64,000 nt of DNA, taken from assembly GCF_000017565.1 (NCBI RefSeq), contig NC_009719.1, positions 3,579,001-3,643,000 of the forward strand, read 5' to 3'. Shown here one piece after another: positions 44,979-53,692 of this stretch (position 1 is its first letter; the number at the start of each line of letters is the position of its first letter). This stretch comes from Parvibaculum lavamentivorans DS-1. Its GTDB lineage: Bacteria; Pseudomonadota; Alphaproteobacteria; Parvibaculales; Parvibaculaceae. The position numbers and the translations under genes were made by a program. Under the pieces are notes generated by a model. That model ran no database searches and was not told where the DNA came from. It saw only the letters and a list, made by a program, of their open reading frames with translations.

Positions 44979-47009
44979 ATGCGGCTGTTCTTGTGCGAGA
45001 AGCCCTCCCAGGGCAAAGACATTGGCCGGATTCTCGGCGCCACGCAGCGCGGTGAAGGCTGCCTCAACGGTTCCGGCGTCACGGTCACCTGGTGCATCGG
45101 CCATCTCGTGGAGGCGGCGCCGCCCGAGGCCTACGACGAGCAGCTCAAACGATGGTCCGTTGAGCAGTTGCCCATCATTCCCCAGCACTGGCGGGTCGAG
45201 GTCAAACCGAAGACCGCCACGCAATTCAAGGTCGTCAAGGCGCTCTTGGCGAAGGCGACTCACCTGGTTATCGCCACCGATGCCGACCGCGAGGGCGAAT
45301 TGATCGCCCGCGAGATCGTGGAGCTTTGCGGCTACCGCGGCCCCATCGAACGCCTGTGGCTGTCGGCGCTCAACGATGCGTCCATTCGGGCGGCACTGGG
45401 CAAGCTGCGGCCTTCGGCCGAGACGCTTTCGATGTACCACTCGGCGCTGGCGCGCTCCCGTGCGGATTGGCTCGTGGGCATGAACCTGAGCCGGCTGTTC
45501 ACGGTGCTGGGGCGACAGGCGGGTTACGACGGCGTGCTGTCGGTCGGCCGCGTACAGACCCCGACGCTCAAGCTCGTTGTGGACCGCGACCGCGAGATCG
45601 CGCGCTTCGTGTCCGTACCATACTGGGCCATCGCCGTGTCCCTGTTCGCAGGCGGTTCGACTTTCGCCGCGCAATGGGTTCCACCCGATGCGTGCACCGA
45701 CGACGCAGGCCGCTGCCTGCGGCAGCCGGTCGCACAGCAGACCATGCAGCAGATCCGCGCTGCGGGCAGTGCCCACGTCGTGTCGGTGGAGACTGAGCGT
45801 GTCCGCGAAGGCCCGCCGCTGCCGTTCGACCTGGGCACCTTGCAGGAAGTGTGTTCCAAGCAGCTTGGGCTGGACGTGCAGGAAACCTTGGAGATTGCCC
45901 AAGCCCTGTACGAGACGCACAAGGCCACGACGTACCCCCGCTCGGACTCCGGCTACCTGCCCGAGAGCATGTTTGCCGAAGTGCCCACCGTTCTCGACAG
46001 CCTGCTCAAGACCGATCCCTCGCTGCGCTCGATCATGGGCCAGCTCGACCGCTCGCAGCGCTCGCGCGCCTGGAACGATGGCAAGGTCACGGCGCACCAC
46101 GGCATCATCCCGACGCTCGAACCGGCGAAGCTCTCCGCCATGAGCGAGAAGGAACTGGCCGTGTACAGGCTCATCCGGTCGCATTACCTGGCGCAGTTCC
46201 TCCCTCACCACGAGTTCGACCGCACTGTGGCCAAGTTTTCGTGCGGGGGGCAGAACCTGGCGGCCACGGGCAAGCAGGTTGTCATCCCGGGTTGGCGCCA
46301 GGTGCTCGCCGAGCCGCAGGCCGAAGACGGTGATGGCGAGGGCGATACTGCGGTCCGCGCCCAGGTGCTGCCCGCGCTGCCGAAACTGTATGAGGGCCTG
46401 GCATGCCAGGTGGCCGACGTCGATCTCAAGGCACTCAAGACGCTGCCGCCCAAACCGTACACGCAAGGCGAGTTGGTCAAGTCCATGAAAGGCGTCGCCA
46501 AGCTGGTGTCCGATCCCCGCCTGAAGCAGAAGCTCAAGGATACGGTTGGCATCGGCACCGAAGCGACGCGGGCCAACATCATCGGCGGCCTGATCGCTCG
46601 CGGCTACCTCGTGAAGAAGGGGCGCGCCATCCGCGCCTCGGATGCGGCTTTCACTTTGATCGATGCCGTGCCTGCGGCGATTGCCGACCCTGGCACCACC
46701 GCCGTCTGGGAACAGGCGCTCGACATGATCGAGGCCGGACAGCTCACCCTGGACGTGTTCATCGGCAAGCAGGCCGCGTGGATTTCGCAGTTGATTGCGC
46801 AGTACGGCAGCGCCTCCCTGTCCATCAAGGTTCCCCAAGGGCCGGCATGCCCGCAGTGCGGCGCACCCACGCGCCAGCGCAGCGGCAAGAGCGGCCCGTT
46901 CTGGTCGTGCAGCCGCTACCCGGACTGCAAAGGCACGCTGCCAGTCGAATCCGGCAGCTCCAAGCGCGGCGCCTCGCGCCCGCGCCGTAGCGGCCGCAAA
47001 GGCTCCTGA
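44979..47009 (+). CDS. topB: DNA topoisomerase III
   Basis: A 676-residue type IA topoisomerase that decatenates DNA through a single-strand break; the ICE copy probably resolves replication or transfer intermediates. The Toprim domain begins MRLFLCEKPSQGKDIGRILG and has the acidic motif ATDADREGELIAREI. The active-site tyrosine is in TTYPRSDSGYLPESM. An unusual acidic insert (AEDGDGEGDTAV) sits near residue 450. The C-terminus has one zinc-ribbon, CPQCGAP...CSRYPDCKG. The ATG was chosen because the conserved sequence starts there. Confidence 0.94.
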   Translation: MRLFLCEKPSQGKDIGRILGATQRGEGCLNGSGVTVTWCIGHLVEAAPPEAYDEQLKRWSVEQLPIIPQHWRVEVKPKTATQFKVVKALLAKATHLVIATDADREGELIAREIVELCGYRGPIERLWLSALNDASIRAALGKLRPSAETLSMYHSALARSRADWLVGMNLSRLFTVLGRQAGYDGVLSVGRVQTPTLKLVVDRDREIARFVSVPYWAIAVSLFAGGSTFAAQWVPPDACTDDAGRCLRQPVAQQTMQQIRAAGSAHVVSVETERVREGPPLPFDLGTLQEVCSKQLGLDVQETLEIAQALYETHKATTYPRSDSGYLPESMFAEVPTVLDSLLKTDPSLRSIMGQLDRSQRSRAWNDGKVTAHHGIIPTLEPAKLSAMSEKELAVYRLIRSHYLAQFLPHHEFDRTVAKFSCGGQNLAATGKQVVIPGWRQVLAEPQAEDGDGEGDTAVRAQVLPALPKLYEGLACQVADVDLKALKTLPPKPYTQGELVKSMKGVAKLVSDPRLKQKLKDTVGIGTEATRANIIGGLIARGYLVKKGRAIRASDAAFTLIDAVPAAIADPGTTAVWEQALDMIEAGQLTLDVFIGKQAAWISQLIAQYGSASLSIKVPQGPACPQCGAPTRQRSGKSGPFWSCSRYPDCKGTLPVESGSSKRGASRPRRSGRKGS

Positions 47010-47732
47010 CCGCCCCCGTTCCCCGTGAGCCGTGCCCGCCTTCGGCGGCGTGGCCCCTGTCCCGCACTCCGCCGCATGCCCTGCGGGACGCCCAGCGCGC
47101 AACGCCTTCTTGATCCGTGTGCGCGTCCCGCCCAGCCGTCCCCGGCCGCGGGACCTGAAGGTAGCTTCTCTGCGAGCCGCACCACGCGCGTTCTGTTGAT
47201 CTGCGTTTCTTCCGCCCTCTGCGAAGGGTCTCCCGGTGGCTTGCCAGGCTGCACGAGCCACCGGGAGACCCTTCGTGGTCAGCGGTAATCGGTGCCGGTG
47301 CCCGCCGGTGCAAAAACGGGCTCCCTTTGTGCGCGGATGTGCGCCAGACGATGCCGGCCCCAGCCACGACATGGGCCGGGTGTGATTGCTTGATGAGCAG
47401 ACGGTTCTAGCGACGACCGGGCCTGCCAATCAGCCCACGGGTGGTTCCTCTTTTCTCCCGAGCCGAAGGCCGTTGGGCCTTCGGCGCCATTCTCCTGCCC
47501 ATCAACGTCCCGGCCCGGCCATTGGCCTGGGCCACACGAACAGGAGAGACGACATGCACCCTCAACCTTGCGCACCGCTGCTGTACGGCAGACGGAGGTC
47601 GAGAACGGCATGCCCGCCTATCGCGCGGCCATCGCCAATGGTACGCTCGGCTGCAGCCGAGGCCGTAGCCCAAAGGCTGGACTACCTCTTTTGCAGAGGT
47701 AAACCTCGGGATGAACTGGGCGAAAACATGCC
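47010..47732. other. Gene-free stretch with strong hairpins between topB and the metal cargo
   Basis: No supported gene in about 720 bases. It contains a 20-base-pair hairpin at 47222-47275 and a second one, GCCGAAGGCC-GTTG-GGCCTTCGGC, at 47462-47485. This is a likely border between the replication module and the inserted cargo, and could encode a structured RNA. Confidence 0.5.
47222..47275. repeat. 20-bp perfect inverted repeat
   Basis: CGAAGGGTCTCCCGGTGGCT at 47222-47241 is repeated in inverse at 47256-47275 with a 14-base loop. There is no T-run on either side. Confidence 0.85.
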
Positions 47733-48368
47733 TTATGTGCCCGCCTTACGGCGAGCTGTTTCCGATGCTTCGCGCAGGATTTCCCGCCCCCCATTCGCTG
47801 CGATTGCGGCCACGATGACGCCCAGCACCAGATCCGGGATGTTCGACCCGAACCCCATCACCAGCACCCCGGACAGCACAATCGCACCATTGACGATGGA
47901 GTCGTTGCTGGTAAAGATCGCTGACGCCTTGAAGTTCACATCTTCCCCGCGATGGCGGCGCAGTAGTCTGAGGCACACTAGGTTCAAAGCCGCGTTCAGC
48001 GCGGCCATGGCCATCATGGCTGGGCCGACAGGCTCTTCCCCTCCAGCGAAGCGGCGTAGGACTTCCAACAGCAGCAGCGCGGCCAGGCCGATTAGCAAGA
48101 AACCCGACAAGCGGGCCGCGCCCACCTTGACCGTTGCCGCACGACCGACGGCATACAGGCTAACCGCATAGACCGACGCATCGGCGAGGTTGTCCAACCC
48201 GGCGCCCATCAGCGCCGTAGAGCCAGCCCAGATGCCAAGGGCAATGCCGGCGGCGGACTGCGTCAGGTTGATCAGCAACACAGTCAGAAGAATCTTTCGG
48301 TCCTTCGCATCGCTCGCATCTAGGCGGCCCAACTCGTCGTTTTCGTGATTTCTGTGGTTTTCAGCCAT
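47733..48368 (-). CDS. Cation transporter (CDF-like)
   Basis: A 211-residue membrane protein resembling the membrane half of cation diffusion facilitators, which export Zn, Co or Cd in exchange for protons. Helices include ILLTVLLINLTQSAAGIALG, GAGLDNLADASVYAVSLYAVG and a late SNDSIVNGAIVLSGVLVMG; Asp in NLADA matches the metal-site position. The usual cytoplasmic C-terminal domain is missing, as in a group of small transporters near cadR/cadA in mobile elements. It diverges from a MerR-type promoter at 48.47 kb. Confidence 0.8.
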   Translation of the reverse strand: MAENHRNHENDELGRLDASDAKDRKILLTVLLINLTQSAAGIALGIWAGSTALMGAGLDNLADASVYAVSLYAVGRAATVKVGAARLSGFLLIGLAALLLLEVLRRFAGGEEPVGPAMMAMAALNAALNLVCLRLLRRHRGEDVNFKASAIFTSNDSIVNGAIVLSGVLVMGFGSNIPDLVLGVIVAAIAANGGREILREASETARRKAGT

Positions 48369-48467
48369 GCATTGTTCCTTCCAAATCGATGGATGCTGAA
48401 GCCTGTAGCGGCTGGAGAGTCAAGGCGCAGATGCAACGAACTTGCCACAGGGTCTTCCCGGACGCCC

Positions 48468-48499
48468 TTGACTCTACCGTAGCTAGAAGGTTTTCCAAT
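48468..48499 (+). promoter_or_regulatory. CadR-like promoter upstream of the decayed desaturase gene
   Basis: TTGACT (48468-48473) and TCCAAT (48494-48499) are 20 bases apart, with the imperfect dyad CTCTACCGTAGCTAGAAGG between them. It closely resembles the cadA promoter at 49.87 kb (TTGACTCTA...CTAGA.GGTTTTC.AAT), so the nearby CadR should bind both. Confidence 0.7.
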
Positions 48500-48525
48500 C
48501 CAGTCAGAGCTTTAGGACAGAACAG

Positions 48526-48989
48526 ATGAGCACCAATGCGCCCCCTTCATTGCGACTGTCATCCGATATGGCTGCTATCCACTGATCCGTGGCGCCACTG
48601 CGGTTGTGCTCTTCGGCGAGCTCGCGACCGGCCGGCCGTCTTTTCCGACGGAGCTACTCACAGTGATCGTCGCGCTCGCTTGTGCCGCCTTGCTAGAGGG
48701 CGGGCGGCCTTTCCACTCCCCGTTGAGCCAGTAGCGGCGTTCCAAGCTGTGGTTGGCCGTCGGCGCATGGCTCGGCTTCTTGGTCGTGCATCTGGCCTTC
48801 CAGCACTCCAATCTGGGATACCGGGTCGGGCCGTTGGGATTGTTGATCGGGGTGGCTGAAGCCCATCGCTGGCATCACAAGCGTGAGCACGAAGACGCCC
48901 AAGTCAACTACGGCGATTTCTGGATGCCCGGGGGCCACTTGTTCAGCGCTTTCCGGTCGCAAAAGCACACGCTGGGCGCCAAAGAGTGA
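48526..48989 (+). pseudogene. Decayed sterol-desaturase/fatty-acid-hydroxylase-like gene
   Basis: Three pieces in two frames. An ATG opens MSTNAPPSLRLS; a frame shift then gives RYGCYPLIRGATAVVLFGEL and GRPFHSPLSQ before a stop; after another shift the end reads WLGFLVVHLAFQHSNLGYRV and RWHHKREHEDAQVNYGDFW, whose clustered histidines are the diiron ligands of this family. The whole is about half the normal length of about 270 residues, so a middle part is deleted. Such genes often sit beside cadR-cadA in mobile elements. Its CadR-like promoter is intact. Confidence 0.65.
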
Positions 48990-49449
48990 CACTCAAGAAA
49001 GATGGACTTTCCAATGGACTACGGCCCGCAGCTTGTCTATCCCTTCCGGAGCCGGCCAGCAGCGGCAAACGCTTGCGCTGCTGGCTATACGATCTTGCCC
49101 ACGTCGCATTCTTGCGCGAGTCGGGCCTTGCGGCTTCTTGCGAAGCGATCGCGAGTTGCGTGGCGTGCCCATGAGTCGGGCCGCGTCGTGGCGCACTGCT
49201 ACCTTGGCCTGCACCTGCACCTGCACCTGCGCAGCCACGCCGCGATGCTCGGTCTGGCCTGGAGAACCCGTAAGGTGGCGGAGATTGCGGCGCGCAGGTC
49301 GTCCGGCTCGCGCTGGCTCCTGTGGGCCACGCCCTCGGTCGCACGCCGTCTCAAAACGTCAGAACCGCGCGCTTTCGCATGATGGAGCGCGGCACGTGGC
49401 TCTCAGAACTGGACCCGATCACTTCCAGCACCGATGACACGCTCGAGCT
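48990..49449. other. Gene-free stretch before cadR
   Basis: No gene is supported. A short run of CTGCAC repeats lies near 49208-49230. Open frames here are short, basic and unlike known families. It may be further debris from the decayed desaturase region. Confidence 0.45.
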
Positions 49450-49848
49450 TCAGGCGGGCTCGGCCAAGCTGTTGAGAATGCCGCACTCGCGCGAGGTTCG
49501 GGCGCTATCGCAGGAGCGTCGCAGATCCATTAACTCGCGCTCCAAGGCGCGCAATTCCTTCATCTTGGTCCGCACTTGCGCGATATGAGCGTCGACCAGC
49601 GCGTTCACCTCGCCGCAGCCCAACTCTGGCCGATCCCGTAAGTTCAGCAGTTGACGGATCTCATCCAGCGTCATGTCCTTCGCCCGGCAGCGGCGGATGA
49701 ACAGCAAGCGCTGCAAATGGACTTCGTCATAGAGCCTGAAGTTGCCCTCGCTACGTGCAGGCTCGGGCAGCAAGCCTTCTGACTCGTAAAAGCGCACGGT
49801 CTGCACCAAGCAATCTGCCTTCTTGCCCAGTTCACCGATCCGCATCAT
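49450..49848 (-). CDS. cadR: CadR/PbrR-type MerR-family regulator
   Basis: A 132-residue metal-sensing activator: MRIGELGKKADCLVQTVRFYESEGLLPEPARSE is the winged helix, followed by the dimer helix. Metal cysteines are Cys in KADCLV, ELGCGEV and SCDSARTSRECGILNSL. This set is typical of Cd/Pb-sensing members. It diverges from cadA, and the start lies 20 bases from the -35 box of the cadA promoter. Confidence 0.9.
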   Translation of the reverse strand: MMRIGELGKKADCLVQTVRFYESEGLLPEPARSEGNFRLYDEVHLQRLLFIRRCRAKDMTLDEIRQLLNLRDRPELGCGEVNALVDAHIAQVRTKMKELRALERELMDLRRSCDSARTSRECGILNSLAEPA

Positions 49849-49868
49849 GGTTGCTTCCTATAAAAAAC

Positions 49869-49899
49869 TTGACTCTATATCTACTAGAGGTTTTCTAAT
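49869..49899 (+). promoter_or_regulatory. CadR-controlled cadA promoter
   Basis: TTGACT (49869-49874) and TCTAAT (49894-49899) are 19 bases apart. The spacer contains CTCTATATCTACTAGAGG, an imperfect dyad, the usual MerR-family operator. It lies between the divergent cadR and cadA and fits the TTGACTCTA signature of Cd/Pb promoters. Confidence 0.85.
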
Positions 49900-49939
49900 G
49901 ATGGCATCCGGGGAAAACCTTGTCAATGAAGAGCGATCT

Positions 49940-52852
49940 ATGAACAAAGAACCTTCCAGCCCATGCGCCTGCTCCGGCGGCAATGGCCAACAGACGGCGT
50001 GCGCCAGTGAGCAGGCCAGCACTGAAACCACCGTTTTCCACGTGAGCAACATGGATTGCCGCAATGAGGAAGCACTGGTGCGGCGAACGCTGGAGGGCAT
50101 GCCCGGTGTCGAGCGGCTCCTGTTCGATCTTCCGCAGCGTTTGTTGACCATTTCGCACCGCGAAGTCTCGGCCGATGCCTTGGAGCAAGCGCTGAATTCG
50201 GTGGGCATGAAGGCTCAGGCTGTCCGAGACGCCGCCGTGTCGACCACCTACCGCATCGAGAACATGGACTGCCCGAGCGAGGAGAAACTCATCCGCTCGC
50301 ACCTCGGGGCAGTCGAGGGAATTCAGGACCTCGACTTCGACCTCGCTGAGCGCACCCTGTCGGTGAAACACCTCGCTCAGGCACGCGCGCAGATGGAGCA
50401 GGTCCTGGCCTCGATCGGCATGCGCGCCAAGGAGCAGACCTTCGGCCACACGGGGCCGATCGAAGCCGCGGCTGTGATCCCATCCTCGGCCCTGCAGCAG
50501 CAACCAACCGCTGCCGTTTCCGCGCCGCCGATCGGCGAGCGGGTGACGTACCGGATCGAGAACATGGATTGCCCGACGGAAGAAGCGCTGATCCGCGACC
50601 GGCTGGGCAAGCTGCCGGGTGTGACCGCGCTCGACTTCAATCTGATGCAGCGTGTGCTGGGAGTCCAGCACACGCTGGCGACCTCAGCGCCGATCGAGAA
50701 GGCGCTTGCTTCCATTGGAATGCAGGCTGCGCGGCAGGACATGCAGACAGCCACCACGGTACTTCGCATCGCGAAGATGGACTGTCCGACCGAGGAAAGT
50801 CTGATCCGCGGCAAGCTGCAAGGCATGCCGGGCGTGCAGGGAATGGATTTCAACCTGATGCAGCGCACGCTCACGGTTCGGCACACACCCGACGCGATCA
50901 AGCCGGCAGTCGAAGCCATCGAATCGCTGGGCATGGAAGCCGAGGTCCAGAGGACTGATGAGCCGCGCGATGCCCCGGTGGCCGCGCACAAGACCAATTG
51001 GTGGCCGATGGCGGTTTCGGGCGTTGCGGCGGTGGCCGCCGAAGGCGTGTACTGGGTCAACGACGGCAATCATTGGGCCGTGATCGTGCTGGCACTGGTT
51101 TCGATCTTCACCGGCGGCCTCAGCACCTACAAGAAGGGCTGGATCGCGCTGAAGAACCTCAACCTGAACATGAACGCCCTGATGGCCATCGCGGTCACCG
51201 GCGGCATGGCGATCGGCCACTGGCCGGAGGCCGCCATGGTCATGTTCCTGTTCGCGTTGGCGGAAGTGATCGAGGCGAAGTCGCTGGACCGCGCCCGCAA
51301 CGCCATTCGGGGGCTGATGGACTTGGCGCCCGAGACCGCGACCGTGCGGCAGGCCGATGGCTCATGGACAGAGCTGCCGGCCAAGGAGGTCGCAAAGGGC
51401 GCGGTGGTCCGCGTGCGTCCTGGCGAGCGCATCGCACTGGACGGCCTGATCACCTCGGGTCGATCGGCCATCAACCAGGCGCCCATCACCGGCGAGAGCC
51501 TGCCCGTCGAGAAGGCCGAAGGTGACCAGGTCTTCGCCGGAACCATCAATGAGACCGGCTCTTTCGAATACAAGGTGACCGCAGGCGCCAGCGACTCGAC
51601 GCTCGCGCGCATCATCCATGCCGTGGAGTCCGCGCAGGGCAGCCGTGCGCCCACGCAGCGCTTCGTCGACCAGTTCGCCCGCGTCTACACGCCGGCGGTG
51701 TTCGCGGTGTCCGTGCTGGTTGCCGTCGTGCCGCCGCTCGCCTTCGGCGGCGCATGGTTTGACTGGGTCTACAAGGCCCTGGTACTGCTGGTGATCGCCT
51801 GCCCCTGCGCTCTGGTCATCTCCACGCCGGTCACCATCGTCAGCGGCTTGGCCGCTGCCGCCCGACGCGGCATCCTGATCAAGGGTGGCGTCTACCTGGA
51901 GGGCGGGCGCAAGCTCAAGGCGTTGGCCCTGGACAAGACCGGCACACTCACACATGGCAAGCCCGAGCAGACCGACTTCGTGCCGCTGATCGGCGAGGCG
52001 CAGGAAGTTGCCGCCTGGGCCGCAAGCCTCGCGGCACGCTCGGACCATCCTGTGTCTCAGGCCATCGCCCGCAAGGCGAACCGTGACGGCATCGCGCTGC
52101 ACGAGGTCGACGACTTCGCGGCGCTGCCTGGCCGCGGCGTGCGCGGCCGCGTCGCCGGGCGCATGTTGCACATGGGCAACCACAGGCTCGCCCAGGAGCT
52201 GGGCCTGAGCGAAGCGACGCTCCAGGCTCGGCTGGAGACCCTGGAGCGCCAAGGCAAGACAGCGATCCTGCTGATGGACGATGCGACCGTGCTCGGCATT
52301 TTTGCAGTGGCCGACACCGTGAAGGAAACCAGCCGTGAGGCGGTGGCCGACCTGCAGGCGCTGGGTGTGCGCACGCTGATGCTGACGGGGGACAACCAGC
52401 ACACGGCCGCGGCCATCGCTGCCCAGGTCGGAATCTCTGAAGCCCGTGGTGACCAACTGCCCGAAGACAAGCTCAAGACCATCGAAAGCCTGGTCGGCGG
52501 CGAGGGCCAGGTGGGCATGGTGGGCGACGGCATCAACGATTCGCCCGCGCTCGCCCGTGCCGACATCGGCTTCGCCATGGGCGCGGCCGGCACCGACACC
52601 GCGATCGAAACAGCCGACGTCGCCCTGATGGACGACGACCTGCGCAAGATCCCCGCCTTCATCCGGCTGTCGCGTAGCACTGCGGCGATCCTCACGCAGA
52701 ACATCGTTCTGGCCCTTGGCATCAAGGCGGTGTTCCTTGCGTTGACGTTCACAGGGCATGCCACCATGTGGATGGCTGTGTTCGCTGACATGGGGGCAAG
52801 TCTTTTGGTTGTCGTCAATGGGCTGCGCCTCCTGAAGTTCAAGGCGGCATGA
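49940..52852 (+). CDS. cadA: Cd/Pb/Zn-translocating P-type ATPase with four N-terminal metal domains
   Basis: A 970-residue export pump, longer than usual (about 700-850). A short Cys-rich head (CACSGGNGQQTAC) precedes four HMA-like domains with metal cysteines at about residues 40, 111, 211 and 282. Each has MDCxxEE (CRNEE, CPSEE, CPTEE, CPTEE) instead of CxxC, the form linked to Pb/Cd/Zn pumps. The ion-path motif is ACPCALVIS (CPC), the phosphorylated Asp is in DKTGTLTHGKP and the hinge is GDGINDSPA. The start chosen lies behind GAAGAG and beyond the -10 box. lspA follows by three bases, as in pbr operons. Confidence 0.92.
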   Translation: MNKEPSSPCACSGGNGQQTACASEQASTETTVFHVSNMDCRNEEALVRRTLEGMPGVERLLFDLPQRLLTISHREVSADALEQALNSVGMKAQAVRDAAVSTTYRIENMDCPSEEKLIRSHLGAVEGIQDLDFDLAERTLSVKHLAQARAQMEQVLASIGMRAKEQTFGHTGPIEAAAVIPSSALQQQPTAAVSAPPIGERVTYRIENMDCPTEEALIRDRLGKLPGVTALDFNLMQRVLGVQHTLATSAPIEKALASIGMQAARQDMQTATTVLRIAKMDCPTEESLIRGKLQGMPGVQGMDFNLMQRTLTVRHTPDAIKPAVEAIESLGMEAEVQRTDEPRDAPVAAHKTNWWPMAVSGVAAVAAEGVYWVNDGNHWAVIVLALVSIFTGGLSTYKKGWIALKNLNLNMNALMAIAVTGGMAIGHWPEAAMVMFLFALAEVIEAKSLDRARNAIRGLMDLAPETATVRQADGSWTELPAKEVAKGAVVRVRPGERIALDGLITSGRSAINQAPITGESLPVEKAEGDQVFAGTINETGSFEYKVTAGASDSTLARIIHAVESAQGSRAPTQRFVDQFARVYTPAVFAVSVLVAVVPPLAFGGAWFDWVYKALVLLVIACPCALVISTPVTIVSGLAAAARRGILIKGGVYLEGGRKLKALALDKTGTLTHGKPEQTDFVPLIGEAQEVAAWAASLAARSDHPVSQAIARKANRDGIALHEVDDFAALPGRGVRGRVAGRMLHMGNHRLAQELGLSEATLQARLETLERQGKTAILLMDDATVLGIFAVADTVKETSREAVADLQALGVRTLMLTGDNQHTAAAIAAQVGISEARGDQLPEDKLKTIESLVGGEGQVGMVGDGINDSPALARADIGFAMGAAGTDTAIETADVALMDDDLRKIPAFIRLSRSTAAILTQNIVLALGIKAVFLALTFTGHATMWMAVFADMGASLLVVVNGLRLLKFKAA

Positions 52853-52855
52853 ACA

Positions 52856-53356
52856 ATGGATGAACCATCTCTTCGCAAGACGCAGTGGTACTCACTCGCG
52901 ATCGTTATATTCGCCGGCGATCAGGCAGCTAAGAGCTACATTGACGCGACAACTCCCTTGGGTTGGTCGCACGAGGTGGCGTCATTCTTCAACCTAGTTC
53001 ACGCTCTCAATCCCGGCGCGGCGTTCAGCTTCCTTGCTGGCGCGGGCGGCTGGCAGCGGTGGTTTTTTCTGGCGATCGCGTTCGCAATATCGGCATGGCT
53101 CGCATGGCTGCTCTCCCGGCCGCTGCGCAAAACGGAAGGCCTTTCGTACAGCCTCATTCTGGGCGGCGCATTGGGCAACGCGTTCGACCGCGCCACGCGC
53201 GGGCACGTTATCGACTACATCGACTTTCACCTGCACGGCTGGCACTGGCCCGCCTTCAACATCGCTGACATGGCCATCGTGGGCGGGGCGATCGCGCTGG
53301 TGGCCCAGTCGTTCATGAGCGTGGAGAACCCGGCCGCCACAAAGGAGTCCCAGTGA
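52856..53356 (+). CDS. lspA: Lipoprotein signal peptidase (PbrC-type, metal operon copy)
   Basis: A 166-residue inner-membrane aspartic protease with four helices. LNPGAAFSFL, the first catalytic Asp in GNAFDRATRGHVIDYIDFH and the second in FNIADMAIV are all present. Chromosomal LspA cuts prolipoproteins; copies in Pb/Cd operons (PbrC) are thought to process a metal-binding lipoprotein. No pbrD or pbrB-like lipoprotein is adjacent; the next gene encodes a small Cys-rich exported peptide instead. Confidence 0.9.
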   Translation: MDEPSLRKTQWYSLAIVIFAGDQAAKSYIDATTPLGWSHEVASFFNLVHALNPGAAFSFLAGAGGWQRWFFLAIAFAISAWLAWLLSRPLRKTEGLSYSLILGGALGNAFDRATRGHVIDYIDFHLHGWHWPAFNIADMAIVGGAIALVAQSFMSVENPAATKESQ

Positions 53357-53381
53357 CATTGGGACGATCCGGAAATTCGCA

Positions 53382-53540
53382 ATGCACACGGTGCAGGACA
53401 CCAATCTGAAGAGAACGGCCCCCAGCATGAGCGGCCGCGGCTTGGCCCTCATGCTAGCGCCCACCGCCGCTTTTGCTGCAACGCCCTGTTGCGATGGCGG
53501 CGATTGCTGCAACGACGTCGCAATGCCTTGCTGTGAATAA
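53382..53540 (+). CDS. Cys-rich exported mini-protein
   Basis: A 52-residue reading frame 25 bases after lspA. It has a basic start, a hydrophobic stretch ending AAFA (GLALMLAPTAAFA), then a tail of 20 residues with seven cysteines in three CC pairs and a single Cys (PCCDGGDCCNDVAMPCCE). This looks like a signal peptide and a metal-binding mature peptide. The internal ATG at 53427 is an alternative start. Context in a Cd/Pb operon supports metal binding in the periplasm. I know no named family for it. Confidence 0.6.
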   Translation: MHTVQDTNLKRTAPSMSGRGLALMLAPTAAFAATPCCDGGDCCNDVAMPCCE

Positions 53541-53692
53541 ACAGCACGCAAGCCAGTTGACCTGGCAATTATGAAAGTCCATCACGGCGATGCTGGCCTT
53601 TTTCGTTCCAATGAGCCGTCACGGAGAGGTGATGATGAAGCTATGCCGGGATCCTGCAAGCTTTAGGACGGTCTTCTTTACCGCATAGCGAT

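Noticed and set aside
44610-47429. 939-codon open frame on the minus strand
   Set aside because: It lies opposite topB and ssb, whose families are certain, and has no recognisable protein features.
49208-49230. CTGCAC hexamer repeat
   Set aside because: Only about three to four units; within chance for GC-rich DNA and without a gene to modulate.
49002-49382. 126-codon plus-strand frame before cadR
   Set aside because: Composition is basic and irregular, it contains a CTGCAC-repeat-coded HLHLHL stretch, and nothing resembles a known fold; not supported as a gene.
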